Of a stretch of DNA of 23,615 nt, positions 7,136 to 15,518 are shown in pieces. How positions within the stretch are numbered: position 1 is the first letter of the stretch; each line of letters opens with the position of its first letter. Under the pieces are notes generated by a model. The model did not search any database. It saw nothing but the letters and a program-made list of their open reading frames with translations, and was not told where the DNA came from. A program made the position numbers and the translations under genes. This stretch comes from Candidatus Pelagibacterales bacterium (GTDB lineage: Bacteria; Pseudomonadota; Alphaproteobacteria; Pelagibacterales; Pelagibacteraceae), in contig VHCC01000003.1 in NCBI GenBank assembly GCA_016882185.1, forward strand, positions 1 through 23,615, in the 5' to 3' direction.

Positions 7136-8524
7136 ATGGAACAGACACTTTTAGGACTGACTAATCCACAAGTTGCATTAGTAATGATGTTCAGTTTTAT
7201 TTTTATTGTTCTTTTAGGATTTCCTATTGCATTTACTCTTTTAGCACTTGGGATTTTTTTTGGATATTATGCCTATCTTGATCCTTCAAAAGTTGCAGAG
7301 GCTGGAATTTTTGCAAACAGAATTTTTGACTTAGTCGTTAAAAATACCCACTCCGTGATGGAAAATCATGTTTTAATTGCAGTGCCTCTTTTTCTTTTTA
7401 TGGGATATGTAGTTGAAAGATCTGGAATTATTACAAGACTGTTTGAGTCCGTTAGAATGGCAACTGCAAAACTTCCAGCATCCATGGCTGTTGCAGCATT
7501 GATAACTTGTGCTCTTTTTTCTACTGCGACAGGAATCGTTGGTGCAGTTGTAACTTTAATGGGACTTTTAGCTTGGCCAGCAATGATACGCGCAGGTTAT
7601 AATAAAAAATTTGCATCAGGCGTTATATGTGCTGGTGGAACTTTGGGCATTTTAATACCACCAAGTATTTTATTTATTGTTTATGCGGCTATGGCTTCTT
7701 TATCACCAATTAGATTATTTGCCGCTGCTTTTATTCCAGGAATGATATTAGCAGGACTTTATTGTGTTTATTGTATTATTGTTGGAATTTTCTATCCGCA
7801 TCTTGCTCCAAAACCTAAACTTTCAGAACTTCCTCCAAAATTAGTAATTTATAAAAATTTAATAAGAGATTTTGTTCCTTTATTAATATTAATTATGTTA
7901 GTTCTTGGAGTAATTCTTTTAGGCCTTGCAACACCTGCTGAAGCTGCTGCTGCTGGAGCAATCGGGGCAATCCTACTTGCATTTTATTATAAAAATATGA
8001 ATTGGAAAAATCTTAAAGAGTCAGTTTATTTAACAACACGTTCTTCAGCGATGATTATGTGGTTATTCGTTGGCTCTTGGACTTTTGCTTCAGTATTTTC
8101 ATATTTAGGAGGACACAAAGTTTTTGAAGAGTTTTTTGCAGGTCTCGGTTTAGAGCCATGGCAGTTTTTAATTTTAACTCAAATTATAATTTTTTTACTT
8201 GGATTTCCTTTAGAATGGACTGAAATATTAATTATCTTTGTTCCAATATTTTTACCTCTATTAAAATTATATGGAATTGACCCTTATTTCTTTGCAATTC
8301 TTGTTGGATTAAATTTACAAATGTCTTTCTTGACACCACCCATGGCCATGTCCGCCTATTATTTAAAAGGAGTTCAATCTAAAAATGTTTTATTATCTGA
8401 GATATTTATTGGAATGATACCATTTCTTTTTGTTGTTATTATTTCAATGATCTTGCTATACAATTTTCAAGGTCTTGCTACTTGGCTTCCAGACGTATTA
8501 TTTGGTGCTGAAACTAAAAAATAA
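7136..8524 (+). CDS. dctM: TRAP transporter large membrane subunit, DctM family
   Basis: This is the transport-channel subunit of the TRAP system, a member of the ion-transporter superfamily with two-fold helix repeats. The 462 residues are almost wholly hydrophobic, with about 12-13 membrane segments. Typical DctM sequences are present: GFPIAFTLLALGIFFGYY near 28-45, the CALFSTATGIVGAVVTLMG re-entrant segment near 125-143, CAGGTLGILIPPSI near 165-178, LATPAEAAAAGAIGAI near 264-279 and the second-repeat SFLTPPMAMSAYYLKG near 400-415. A longer central loop (about 219-240) is typical of the larger FcbT3-like members. It follows dctQ by 9 bases and is followed by the amidase after 14 bases, so the downstream genes are probably on the same transcript. 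Confidence 0.92.
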   Translation: MEQTLLGLTNPQVALVMMFSFIFIVLLGFPIAFTLLALGIFFGYYAYLDPSKVAEAGIFANRIFDLVVKNTHSVMENHVLIAVPLFLFMGYVVERSGIITRLFESVRMATAKLPASMAVAALITCALFSTATGIVGAVVTLMGLLAWPAMIRAGYNKKFASGVICAGGTLGILIPPSILFIVYAAMASLSPIRLFAAAFIPGMILAGLYCVYCIIVGIFYPHLAPKPKLSELPPKLVIYKNLIRDFVPLLILIMLVLGVILLGLATPAEAAAAGAIGAILLAFYYKNMNWKNLKESVYLTTRSSAMIMWLFVGSWTFASVFSYLGGHKVFEEFFAGLGLEPWQFLILTQIIIFLLGFPLEWTEILIIFVPIFLPLLKLYGIDPYFFAILVGLNLQMSFLTPPMAMSAYYLKGVQSKNVLLSEIFIGMIPFLFVVIISMILLYNFQGLATWLPDVLFGAETKK

Positions 8525-8538
8525 TTTTAAGTCAAATC

Positions 8539-9870
8539 ATGGATCTGTGTTTACTTTCCGCTTTGGAAATAATTGAAAAAACAAAAAAAGGTGAAATTTC
8601 ATCTGTTGAAGTTGCTAAAAGTTTTATTGATAGAATTGAAAAATTTGAAAATAAAATAAAAGCTTGGGCTTTCTTTGATAAAAAATTCTTTTTAGAAAAG
8701 GCTCAAGAAAAAGATGAATGGCGCCTTTCAGGAAAACCCCTAGGACCTCTGCATGGACTTCCCATAGCTATAAAAGATATTTTTAAAACTGAGGATATGC
8801 CAACACAGTATGGCACACCTATTAGAGAAAATTATCAATCAAGGGATGATGCAAAAGTTGTAAGCATTTTAAGGTCTGCGGGAGCAATTATTATGGGTAA
8901 AACTGTAACCACTGAACTTGCATATTTTGATCCTGGAAAGACTACTAATCCTCATGACTATTCAAGAACTCCAGGGGGTTCTTCTAGTGGTTCAGCGGCA
9001 GCTGTTGCCTCTTTTATGGCCCCAATTGCAATAGGCTCACAAACTAATGGCTCAACCATACGTCCCGCTTCTTACTGTGGTGTTGTAGGTTATAAACCGA
9101 CTTATGGTTTAGTTTCAAGAGATGGTGCCCTAGCACAATCTTTTCTTTTAGATCAAGTGGGTGTGATTGCAAGAAATGTTGAGGATGTTGCGCTTTGTTC
9201 ATCAGTGATAATCAAAAAAGATCTTGAGGATAAATCTACCATCTCGTATCCAACAGAAGATTTTTTAACCCGAGTTCAAGCAAAGCCTTTTTTTGAGCCA
9301 CAATTAATTTTTATTGCAACTTCTAAATGGAAAAATTTAGATGATGATGCAAAAAAAGATTTTGAAAAGTTTTTAAAAAAAATTGATAAACAAGTGACAA
9401 TTTATTCAAATCCTAGTTACTTTGAAAAGATTTTTGATTATCATAAAATAATTCATGAAACAGACATGGCTTATAATTTTTTATCTACTTATGAAAAGCA
9501 CAAAAAGAAAATAGGAAAAAAAATGATCGAAGCTATTGAAAGAGGTCTTTCTTATAAAGCAAAGGACTATGCAGAAGCCGTTGATCAAATGGCAATTATC
9601 TATGACACTTTTAAAGAAGCTTTTCATCATTATCACGCGATCATTACACCCGCAACCACAGGTTATGCACCAAAGGGACTTTCGTATACCGGTAGCCCGG
9701 AGTTTTGCACAACATGGACTTATTTAGGAATGCCAGCAATTACATTGCCATTAATTGAGGGTTCTGCTAAATTACCGTTAGGAGTTCAGTTAGTTGGTGA
9801 GAAACTAGATGATACTAGATTATTACAAACTGCTAATTGGCTTTTAAAAAAAATAAAAAAAAATGATTAG
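8539..9870 (+). CDS. Amidase-signature family amidohydrolase
   Basis: This enzyme hydrolyses carboxylic amide bonds by the Ser-cisSer-Lys mechanism. The triad is readable: Lys79 in GLPIAIKD, Ser148 in TPGGSSSGSAA and the nucleophile Ser172 in GSQTNGSTIRPASYCG. The length of 443 residues is normal for stand-alone amidases. No gatB gene is adjacent and the C-terminal half does not look like GatA, so a role in tRNA-Gln transamidation is unlikely, although GatA is the closest well-known relative. No signal peptide is visible, so it should act in the cytoplasm. It lies 14 bases after dctM and overlaps the next small gene by 8 bases, which suggests that the TRAP substrate or a product of it is an amide, ureido compound or N-acyl acid. 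That link is inference; the substrate cannot be read from the sequence. Confidence 0.88.
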   Translation: MDLCLLSALEIIEKTKKGEISSVEVAKSFIDRIEKFENKIKAWAFFDKKFFLEKAQEKDEWRLSGKPLGPLHGLPIAIKDIFKTEDMPTQYGTPIRENYQSRDDAKVVSILRSAGAIIMGKTVTTELAYFDPGKTTNPHDYSRTPGGSSSGSAAAVASFMAPIAIGSQTNGSTIRPASYCGVVGYKPTYGLVSRDGALAQSFLLDQVGVIARNVEDVALCSSVIIKKDLEDKSTISYPTEDFLTRVQAKPFFEPQLIFIATSKWKNLDDDAKKDFEKFLKKIDKQVTIYSNPSYFEKIFDYHKIIHETDMAYNFLSTYEKHKKKIGKKMIEAIERGLSYKAKDYAEAVDQMAIIYDTFKEAFHHYHAIITPATTGYAPKGLSYTGSPEFCTTWTYLGMPAITLPLIEGSAKLPLGVQLVGEKLDDTRLLQTANWLLKKIKKND

Positions 9871-10054
9871 AACTTTAACTATTATTATCGGTATAGTTTC
9901 TGTTTCTTGGTTTTTTTATCAAATAGCAACGAGTATAACTAAATCACCCATTATTACTTTTTCAGCATCAGTTCCAGTTTGGTTAGTTCTAATTTTAAGT
10001 TTAGGTTTTTTTTTATATGATGCTTATGATCATATCAAAAAAATAAAAAAATAA
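9863..10054 (+). CDS. Small two-helix membrane protein of unknown function
   Basis: I do not recognise this 63-residue protein. It has two hydrophobic segments (about 5-23 and 36-54) separated by a short polar turn (SITKSPII) and ends in a basic tail (DHIKKIKK), so an N-out/C-in or hairpin topology in the inner membrane is likely. It starts with ATG at 9863, overlapping the amidase stop by 8 bases in another frame, and is followed 18 bases later by the EamA transporter. The overlap and the clean hydrophobic pattern support a real gene over chance. It could be an accessory subunit of the exporter, but nothing in its sequence shows that. Confidence 0.65.
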   Translation: MIRTLTIIIGIVSVSWFFYQIATSITKSPIITFSASVPVWLVLILSLGFFLYDAYDHIKKIKK

Positions 10055-10072
10055 ATTTTTCTTTAAATATCT

Positions 10073-10978
10073 TTGAAAAAAAAAGAAGTTTCGATTTTTG
10101 CTTTCTTTTTATTATTTGCTCAACCAATTTTTATGACTAGCAATTTAGCTATTGCAAGAGGGGCCTCAGGTTTTATCCCTCCAGTATCCCTTGCTTTTTG
10201 GAGGTGGTTACTTGCATTTTTAATTTTAGTTCCATTTGTTTTTCCATCAATTAGAAAAAATTTTAAAGATTTAATTTCTGAGGCGCCAAAGCTTTTAATA
10301 CTAGGTCTTACCGGATTTACTTTCTGTGGTGCATTTCCTTACATAAGTGGACTTACGACAACTGTAATTAATATGGGTATCATTTACTCGGCATCACCCA
10401 TATTTATAATTCTAATTTCAGTAATATTTTATCACGAAAAGATTACTAAACTTCAATTGTTTGGAACTTTATGTTGCTTACTTGGAGTTCTTATAATTGT
10501 TTGTAATGGTCAATTTAAAAATTTAATTAATTTATCATTTACTAAGGGTGATTTGTGGATTTTAGGAGCAATGATAAGCTGGGCTGTATATTCTGTGTAT
10601 TTAATGCATTGGAAAAGTAAGTTTGATTTATTTACTAAATTTACATTGATGGCCTTAGCAGGAACTATTTTTCTTGCCCCAATGTATTATATTGAGGAAA
10701 AATATTTTTATACAACTGAGTTTAATAAAGATTTCTATTTTTGGGTAATAGTTGCTGCTGTTTTTCCAGGAATTATTGCATTCCAAATGTATGCAAAGTT
10801 ACAAAAATATCTAGGCGCTAGCCTCACTGGCCTTACAGTTTATATGATGCCAATTTATAGTGCACTTTATGGTTATTTTTTATTTAACGAAAAATTATAT
10901 AATTTTCACTGGTTTGGTGGATTTTTTGTTTTTATAGGAATATTTTTAGCAAATAAAAATTTATTTAAGCTTCGATGA
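10073..10978 (+). CDS. EamA/DMT-family transporter
   Basis: This is a ten-helix member of the drug/metabolite transporter superfamily, which exports amino acids, their derivatives or other metabolites. The 301 residues contain two EamA repeats: the first includes AIARGASGFIPPVSLAFWRW (27-46), with the family R-x5-P-x3-A-x2-R-like pattern, and ends around residue 145; the second starts near GDLWILGAMISWAVYSVYL and ends at the C-terminal helix. The start is a TTG at 10073, because the next ATG (10132) would remove most of the first membrane helix; no strong ribosome site is visible. It overlaps the next gene by four bases (ATGA). Its place after the amidase suggests export of a by-product or of an excess amino compound, but the substrate is unknown. 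Confidence 0.85.
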   Translation: MKKKEVSIFAFFLLFAQPIFMTSNLAIARGASGFIPPVSLAFWRWLLAFLILVPFVFPSIRKNFKDLISEAPKLLILGLTGFTFCGAFPYISGLTTTVINMGIIYSASPIFIILISVIFYHEKITKLQLFGTLCCLLGVLIIVCNGQFKNLINLSFTKGDLWILGAMISWAVYSVYLMHWKSKFDLFTKFTLMALAGTIFLAPMYYIEEKYFYTTEFNKDFYFWVIVAAVFPGIIAFQMYAKLQKYLGASLTGLTVYMMPIYSALYGYFLFNEKLYNFHWFGGFFVFIGIFLANKNLFKLR

Positions 10979-11847
10979 CCCATTCAATCAAAACTGTAGG
11001 ATTTATTGGCACTGGCCTAATGGGTCTGCCTATGGCTAAAAATATTTTAGCAAAAAAATTTAAATTAAACGTTTGGAATCGAACCTCCGGAAAAACTTTA
11101 GAATTAAAAAAAAAAGGAGCAAAAGTTTTTTCTGATATAAAAGATTTAGTTCAAAATTCTAAGGTTATAGTTTCAATGCTTGCAAATGATGATGTTTGTA
11201 AAGCAGTTCTTATTAAAAAGATTCAACCGTACTTAAAAAAAGGACAGATTGTAATTGATATGAGTTCAACAACTCAAACCACAGCTTTACAAATTGGTAG
11301 TGCTTTAAAAAAAAAGAAAGTATTTTTTTTAGACGCTCCTGTTTCTGGAGGCACTATAGGTGCTGAAAAAGGAACTTTAGCCATTATGGCGGGAGGAGAT
11401 AAAAAAATATTTAATATCGTGATGCCATTATTTAAAAGTATGGGCACCGCGATTTATGTTGGAAAAACTGGATGTGGCCAAGTTGCAAAATTAGCAAATC
11501 AAACAATTGTTGGAATTAGTATCGGAGCTGTTTCAGAAGCATTAATTTTAGCAGAGGCAGCAGGAGCGGATCCAAAAGCTGTGAGAGAAATTATGTTACA
11601 AGGATTTGCAGGCGGCCCAATTCTTAAAAATCATGGTTTAAGAATATTAACCAAAAACTTTAAACCAGGTGGAAAAGCATCAACGCAGCTTAAGGATATG
11701 AACAACATTATTAGTACTGCAAAAAAATATAAATTAAATTTACCAATTGCTAAAAAAGTCCAAGAACTTTATGCAAAGACTGTAAAATCTGGAAGAGCAA
11801 ACCTGGATCACAGTGCGCTTTATTTGTATATTAAATCATTAATTTAA
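10975..11847 (+). CDS. garR: Beta-hydroxyacid dehydrogenase, tartronate semialdehyde reductase-like
   Basis: This NAD(P)-dependent enzyme belongs to the 3-hydroxyisobutyrate dehydrogenase family. The order is a Rossmann motif GTGLMG (12-17), the substrate motif DAPVSGGT (120-127) and the catalytic lysine segment GQVAKLANQ with Lys172 and Asn175, then an all-helical C-terminal domain. The C-terminal NLDHSALYLY and the GGK-x3-LKDM region look more like 2-hydroxy-3-oxopropionate (tartronate semialdehyde) reductase GarR/GlxR than valine-pathway MmsB; after the Rossmann strand comes VWNRT, which points to NADPH. The length of 290 residues is normal. In this setting it would turn tartronate semialdehyde, made from two glyoxylates by Gcl, into glycerate; gcl itself is not in the window. 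The symbol is therefore tentative; MmsB remains possible. Confidence 0.75.
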   Translation: MTHSIKTVGFIGTGLMGLPMAKNILAKKFKLNVWNRTSGKTLELKKKGAKVFSDIKDLVQNSKVIVSMLANDDVCKAVLIKKIQPYLKKGQIVIDMSSTTQTTALQIGSALKKKKVFFLDAPVSGGTIGAEKGTLAIMAGGDKKIFNIVMPLFKSMGTAIYVGKTGCGQVAKLANQTIVGISIGAVSEALILAEAAGADPKAVREIMLQGFAGGPILKNHGLRILTKNFKPGGKASTQLKDMNNIISTAKKYKLNLPIAKKVQELYAKTVKSGRANLDHSALYLYIKSLI

Positions 11848-11866
11848 TTAAAAAACATTATTAGAC

Positions 11867-12484
11867 TCAGTGTAAAATATTTTCAACAATATAGTTTTTT
11901 TTTATATTTTTTAATTTTATATCCTTAATAGTGTAAAAAAATTTTTTTATTTTAATTTTATTAATTTTTTTAATTTTTTCAAAATCTTTTGGCAAAACAA
12001 AAAAATTGATATGTTTTTTATTTAATTTTTTTTTTATATCAGAATATTTACTGTTACGCTTAAAAATATAGCCAAGCTTTACATTTTTAAATTTATTTTT
12101 AATTTCAATTAAATTTTTTTCAATAAAGGAAATAAATAAAATGTTTTTATTGTATTTATTATAGACTTTTTCGAGTTTTCCTAAGTTAATTTGGTCTAAT
12201 AAAGGTTTAATTTCCAATAAAATTTTAGTTTTAGGTTTTATAATTTTTAGAAGATCTTTGAGTTTAGTAATATTATATTTTTTTATATCCTGACTAGTTA
12301 AATCTTTGATTTTTTTTTTATTAAATAATTTTTTTAAGTTAAAATCATGAAAACAAACCAAGATATTATTCTTTGAAAAATGAACATCTATTTCAATATT
12401 ATAGTTTTTTTGTAAACATTTTTTAAAAGCGCTAATATGATTTTCTCTCAAGCCTTTATTAATTAGTCCTCTATGAATAAACAT
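11867..12484 (-). CDS. Glycerophosphodiester phosphodiesterase family protein
   Basis: This protein probably hydrolyses glycerophosphodiesters to glycerol-3-phosphate and an alcohol. The GDPD active-site pattern is complete at the N-terminus: His4-Arg5-Gly6, Glu14 (LRENHISAF), Glu31 and Asp33 in IEIDVH, and His46-Asp47 in CFHDF. A second metal ligand, Glu in LLEIKP, occurs near residue 93. There is no signal peptide, so it should be cytoplasmic. At 205 residues it is shorter than the usual 240-250, with the C-terminal barrel region reduced. The gene is extremely AT-rich and the protein is full of lysine, asparagine and isoleucine, beyond its neighbours. It overlaps the transporter gene upstream by one base (TAATG), so the two form an operon. 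Its exact substrate is open. Confidence 0.82.
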   Translation of the reverse strand: MFIHRGLINKGLRENHISAFKKCLQKNYNIEIDVHFSKNNILVCFHDFNLKKLFNKKKIKDLTSQDIKKYNITKLKDLLKIIKPKTKILLEIKPLLDQINLGKLEKVYNKYNKNILFISFIEKNLIEIKNKFKNVKLGYIFKRNSKYSDIKKKLNKKHINFFVLPKDFEKIKKINKIKIKKFFYTIKDIKLKNIKKNYIVENILH

Positions 12485-13695
12485 TATTTTAAACCGTCAG
12501 TTTTATATAAAATTATGAGACCAGAAATCAAAAGTAAAAGAACTGTAGAGAATCCAATTCTTTGACTTTCGAAAATTAAAGTAGCAGACCCAACTAATGC
12601 AGGTCCTAAAAAAGATGTTAATTTTCCAGATGTAGCAAATAATCCAAACGCTTTATTTTGATCTTCACGTCCTATGATTCTTGAAATCATCACTCTGCTA
12701 GCTGATTGTATTGGTCCAATAAAAAAACCTAGTAAAGCTGCAAAAATAAAAAAATATAGTTTTGTTTTAGTTAAAATAATTAAAATTAAGAATAAAATTA
12801 AGAAAACAAGAGAAACTAAAATTGTATTTTTACAATTAAAGTGATCATTAAAATACCCACCTAGCCAGGCTCCAATTACAGCGGCCATATTCATTAATAT
12901 TGACATAAACAATAATTCTTTAAGGTTTAGTTGAAAAATACTCACTGCAAAAATACCCCCCATAACAAATATTGTATTAAGTCCATCCCCGTATAATAAC
13001 CTTGCTAGTAAAAATTTTGATATTTTTGTAAGACCTTGGTTCCATAATAATTTTCTTAAATTTAAACTTTCTTTTTTTTTATTTTTTTTTTCAATTTTAA
13101 TTGAATTTAAAAGTGGTAAAGAAAATATCAAAAACCACAGAGCAACAAATATTACACTTGCTCTATAATTTATACTTTCTCCAAAATTCTTTAGATAATC
13201 TGATTGTATAATAAAGTTTATTGTTATTAGAAGGGCAATAACTCCTCCAAAATATCCCAGAGCAAAAGAAATACCAGAGGCAAAACCTAATTTTTTTTTA
13301 TTAGAGGTATTAATTAAGATAGAATTATAAAATATAGAACTTAATTCATAAAAATAATTGGCTATACAAATTATAAATAAAGTAAAAAAAATATATTTTG
13401 TTTCAGGTTTTGAAAACCATAATAAGATCGTAAAAATAATACATGCCAATGTTGATATTTTTAATATAAATGAATTAATATTTTTTTTATCGGCAATAGC
13501 TCCTAGAAATGGCCCAGACATTGCAACAAGAAAACCAGAAATAGAAATGGTCCAACCCCAGTAAGCTTGTCCATTCACATTATTTTGAACTATAGAACTT
13601 ACAAAGTAGTTTGAAAAAATAAACGTTATTATTATTGTTACAAATGCTGAATTTGCAAAATCGTAAAGTGAATAATGAAATAAGTTAATTTTCAC
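12484..13695 (-). CDS. MFS transporter, UMF1/Atg22-like family
   Basis: This 403-residue membrane protein has about 12 hydrophobic helices. The N-terminal motif SLYDFANSAF (9-18), the WGWTISISGFLVAMSGPFLGAIADKK segment (46-71) and the later GFFIGPIQSASRVMISRI stretch (about 327-344) are typical of the UMF1 group, related to yeast Atg22, a vacuolar amino acid exporter. Bacterial members are poorly characterised. It shares an operon with the GDPD-like gene, one base overlapping, which raises export or import of a phosphodiester-derived compound as one possibility. It is transcribed away from the alpha/beta hydrolase across a 90-base divergent gap. Confidence 0.85.
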   Translation of the reverse strand: MKINLFHYSLYDFANSAFVTIIITFIFSNYFVSSIVQNNVNGQAYWGWTISISGFLVAMSGPFLGAIADKKNINSFILKISTLACIIFTILLWFSKPETKYIFFTLFIICIANYFYELSSIFYNSILINTSNKKKLGFASGISFALGYFGGVIALLITINFIIQSDYLKNFGESINYRASVIFVALWFLIFSLPLLNSIKIEKKNKKKESLNLRKLLWNQGLTKISKFLLARLLYGDGLNTIFVMGGIFAVSIFQLNLKELLFMSILMNMAAVIGAWLGGYFNDHFNCKNTILVSLVFLILFLILIILTKTKLYFFIFAALLGFFIGPIQSASRVMISRIIGREDQNKAFGLFATSGKLTSFLGPALVGSATLIFESQRIGFSTVLLLLISGLIILYKTDGLK

Positions 13696-13742
13696 ATTAT
13701 TATTTATTTTAAAAGCTTTATTTAAATTGTTTAATTAAATTA

Positions 13743-13771
13743 TTGTTAGAATATAAGTAGATTTATATTAT
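13743..13771 (+). promoter_or_regulatory. Possible sigma70 promoter of the alpha/beta hydrolase
   Basis: TTGTTA (13743-13748) and TATTAT (13766-13771) are separated by 17 bases in the 90-base divergent gap. Transcription would begin near 13778, about 8 bases before the ATG, giving an almost leaderless message; no Shine-Dalgarno sequence is visible. The high AT content makes chance matches likely. Confidence 0.35.
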
Positions 13772-13785
13772 CTCTGAATCTAATT

Positions 13786-14601
13786 ATGATAAAGTTTTTT
13801 TATAATTCAATTATCATCTCATTAGTAATTTATGTAATAATCATTTTATTTGTCTATTTTTTTCAACGTAATCTTTTATATCACCCGAATGTAAAGAATT
13901 TTAGTGGTTATCAAATCGATAATATTAACTTTAGTTATAAAGAGGTAAAAATTATTAATGATGATAAAATTGAACTAATAGCTTGGTTACATGAAAAAGA
14001 TTTAATTAAAAAAAAAACTTTAATTTTTTTTCATGGTAATGCGGGTCAGTTAAACAATCGAAATTATAAGTTAAACGAGTTTTCTAAACTTGATATTAAT
14101 TTTATCATTTTAGCTTGGAGAGGATTTAATGGAAATGAGGGCAGTCCAAGTGAACAAGGTTTATATCAAGACGCAAATAGTGTTATCAAATGGATAAAAA
14201 ACAAAGGAGTAAAAGAAGAAAATATTATTTTATATGGAGAGTCTCTGGGCACCGGAGTGGCGATAGAAGTTGGACAAAATAAAAATTTTTCAGGCATAAT
14301 TCTTGAAGCACCTTATACATCTATGGTTGAGCTGGCTAAGAAATATTACCCATTTTTACCAGTTAGATTATTATTAAAGGATAAATTTGAGAGTATAAAA
14401 AAAATAAAAAATTTAAAATCACCAGTTTTAGTTATGCATGGAGGCGCTGATCAAATTGTACCATTTAATATGGGAAAAAAAATATTTGATGAGATTAAAA
14501 CGAAAAAATATGGATATTTTCCTAAGTTTGATCGACACATGATGACTTATAATTCTGAATTAAAAATTGAATTAGATAAGTTTATAAAAACTTTAAATTA
14601 A
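13786..14601 (+). CDS. Membrane-anchored alpha/beta hydrolase (BEM46/ABHD13-like)
   Basis: This is a serine hydrolase of the alpha/beta fold with one N-terminal membrane helix (about 8-27) and no signal cleavage site, so it is probably tethered to the inner membrane. The oxyanion segment FFHGNAGQ lies at 81-88, the nucleophile elbow GESLGTG at 151-157 with Ser153, the acid Asp222 in MHGGADQIVP and the catalytic His251 in KFDRHMM. The 271 residues and the FQRNLLYHP segment after the helix fit the BEM46/ABHD12-13-like group (COG1073), whose bacterial members are mostly of unknown substrate; a lipid or ester substrate is plausible. Its stop codon overlaps the convergent ftsY stop by four bases. 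Confidence 0.83.
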   Translation: MIKFFYNSIIISLVIYVIIILFVYFFQRNLLYHPNVKNFSGYQIDNINFSYKEVKIINDDKIELIAWLHEKDLIKKKTLIFFHGNAGQLNNRNYKLNEFSKLDINFIILAWRGFNGNEGSPSEQGLYQDANSVIKWIKNKGVKEENIILYGESLGTGVAIEVGQNKNFSGIILEAPYTSMVELAKKYYPFLPVRLLLKDKFESIKKIKNLKSPVLVMHGGADQIVPFNMGKKIFDEIKTKKYGYFPKFDRHMMTYNSELKIELDKFIKTLN

Positions 14602-15512
14602 TTTTTAATAAAAGCTTGAATAAAGTCTTTTGCAATAAAGTTATCTAAGTCTTCCTCTTTCTCACCTATTCCGATTGCATAAATTGGGATTTTAAATTGT
14701 TTTGCAATGGCAACAAGAATTCCCCCTTTTGCTGTCCCATCTAATTTAGTCATAATAATTCCAGTGATTGGAGTAATTTTTTTAAATTCTTCAATTTGAT
14801 TAATTGCATTTTGTCCGGTTGTTGCATCAAGAACTAAAATAGTCTCATGAGGTGCATCATTATCAATTTTTTTTAAAACTCTAATAATTTTAGAGAACTC
14901 TTCCATTAAATTTTTTTTATTTTGTAGTCGTCCCGCTGTATCAATTACACAATAATCTGCATTATTTTGTTTTGCGTATTCAAAACTTTTAAATGCGACA
15001 GAGGCCGGATCGGAGCCAATATTTGACTTTATTATTTCAACATTAATTTTTTTGCACCAAAGTTCTAATTGATCGATGGCCGCAGCCCTAAAAGTATCAG
15101 CTGCACCTACGATAATTTTATTACCTTGATCTTTGAGTTTTTTACATAATTTTCCAATAGTGGTTGTTTTTCCAACCCCATTCACACCACAAACTAATAC
15201 GACGGTTGGCTTATTATGCTTTGTTGAAAAAAAATCTTTTTGTAAAGGTATTAAAATCTCCTCTATTTCTTGTGCAATTGCTTGAAAGAAATTTTCTTTA
15301 GTTAATTCTTCTTTGCTATATTTTTTATTAGCTATATTTTTTCTAAACTCTTCTACAAAATTAATCCCCACATCTGCTTGAATGAGAATATCTTCAATAT
15401 CCTGAAGAATCTCTGCTTGCGGTTTAGATTTATTAAAAACTTCATCAATTCCCTTTGTAAATTTTTCTGAAGTTTTTTTTAGACTTTCTTTAAGCTTTTT
15501 AAAAAAATTCAT
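14598..15512 (-). CDS. ftsY: Signal recognition particle receptor FtsY
   Basis: FtsY is the membrane-side SRP receptor GTPase that docks Ffh-ribosome complexes for co-translational insertion of membrane proteins. After a four-helix N domain (about 1-95) the G domain shows the P-loop CGVNGVGKTTT near 109-119, DTFRAAAIDQL near 139-149, VIDTAGRLQNKKNL near 188-201, and TKLDGTAKGG near 252-261. At 304 residues it has only the NG core: the acidic A domain of the E. coli protein is missing and the protein begins directly with an amphipathic, lysine-rich helix (MNFFKKLKESLKKTSEKF), which can itself bind lipid. It lies 6 bases downstream of dapF in a two-gene minus-strand operon. Confidence 0.95.
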   Translation of the reverse strand: MNFFKKLKESLKKTSEKFTKGIDEVFNKSKPQAEILQDIEDILIQADVGINFVEEFRKNIANKKYSKEELTKENFFQAIAQEIEEILIPLQKDFFSTKHNKPTVVLVCGVNGVGKTTTIGKLCKKLKDQGNKIIVGAADTFRAAAIDQLELWCKKINVEIIKSNIGSDPASVAFKSFEYAKQNNADYCVIDTAGRLQNKKNLMEEFSKIIRVLKKIDNDAPHETILVLDATTGQNAINQIEEFKKITPITGIIMTKLDGTAKGGILVAIAKQFKIPIYAIGIGEKEEDLDNFIAKDFIQAFIKN

Positions 15513-15518
15513 TAAGAA

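Noticed and set aside
11867..13695. Recent horizontal transfer of the GDPD/UMF1 pair
   Set aside because: High AT and lysine/asparagine content is also seen in less constrained genes of streamlined genomes; no integrase, repeats or tRNA borders are visible.
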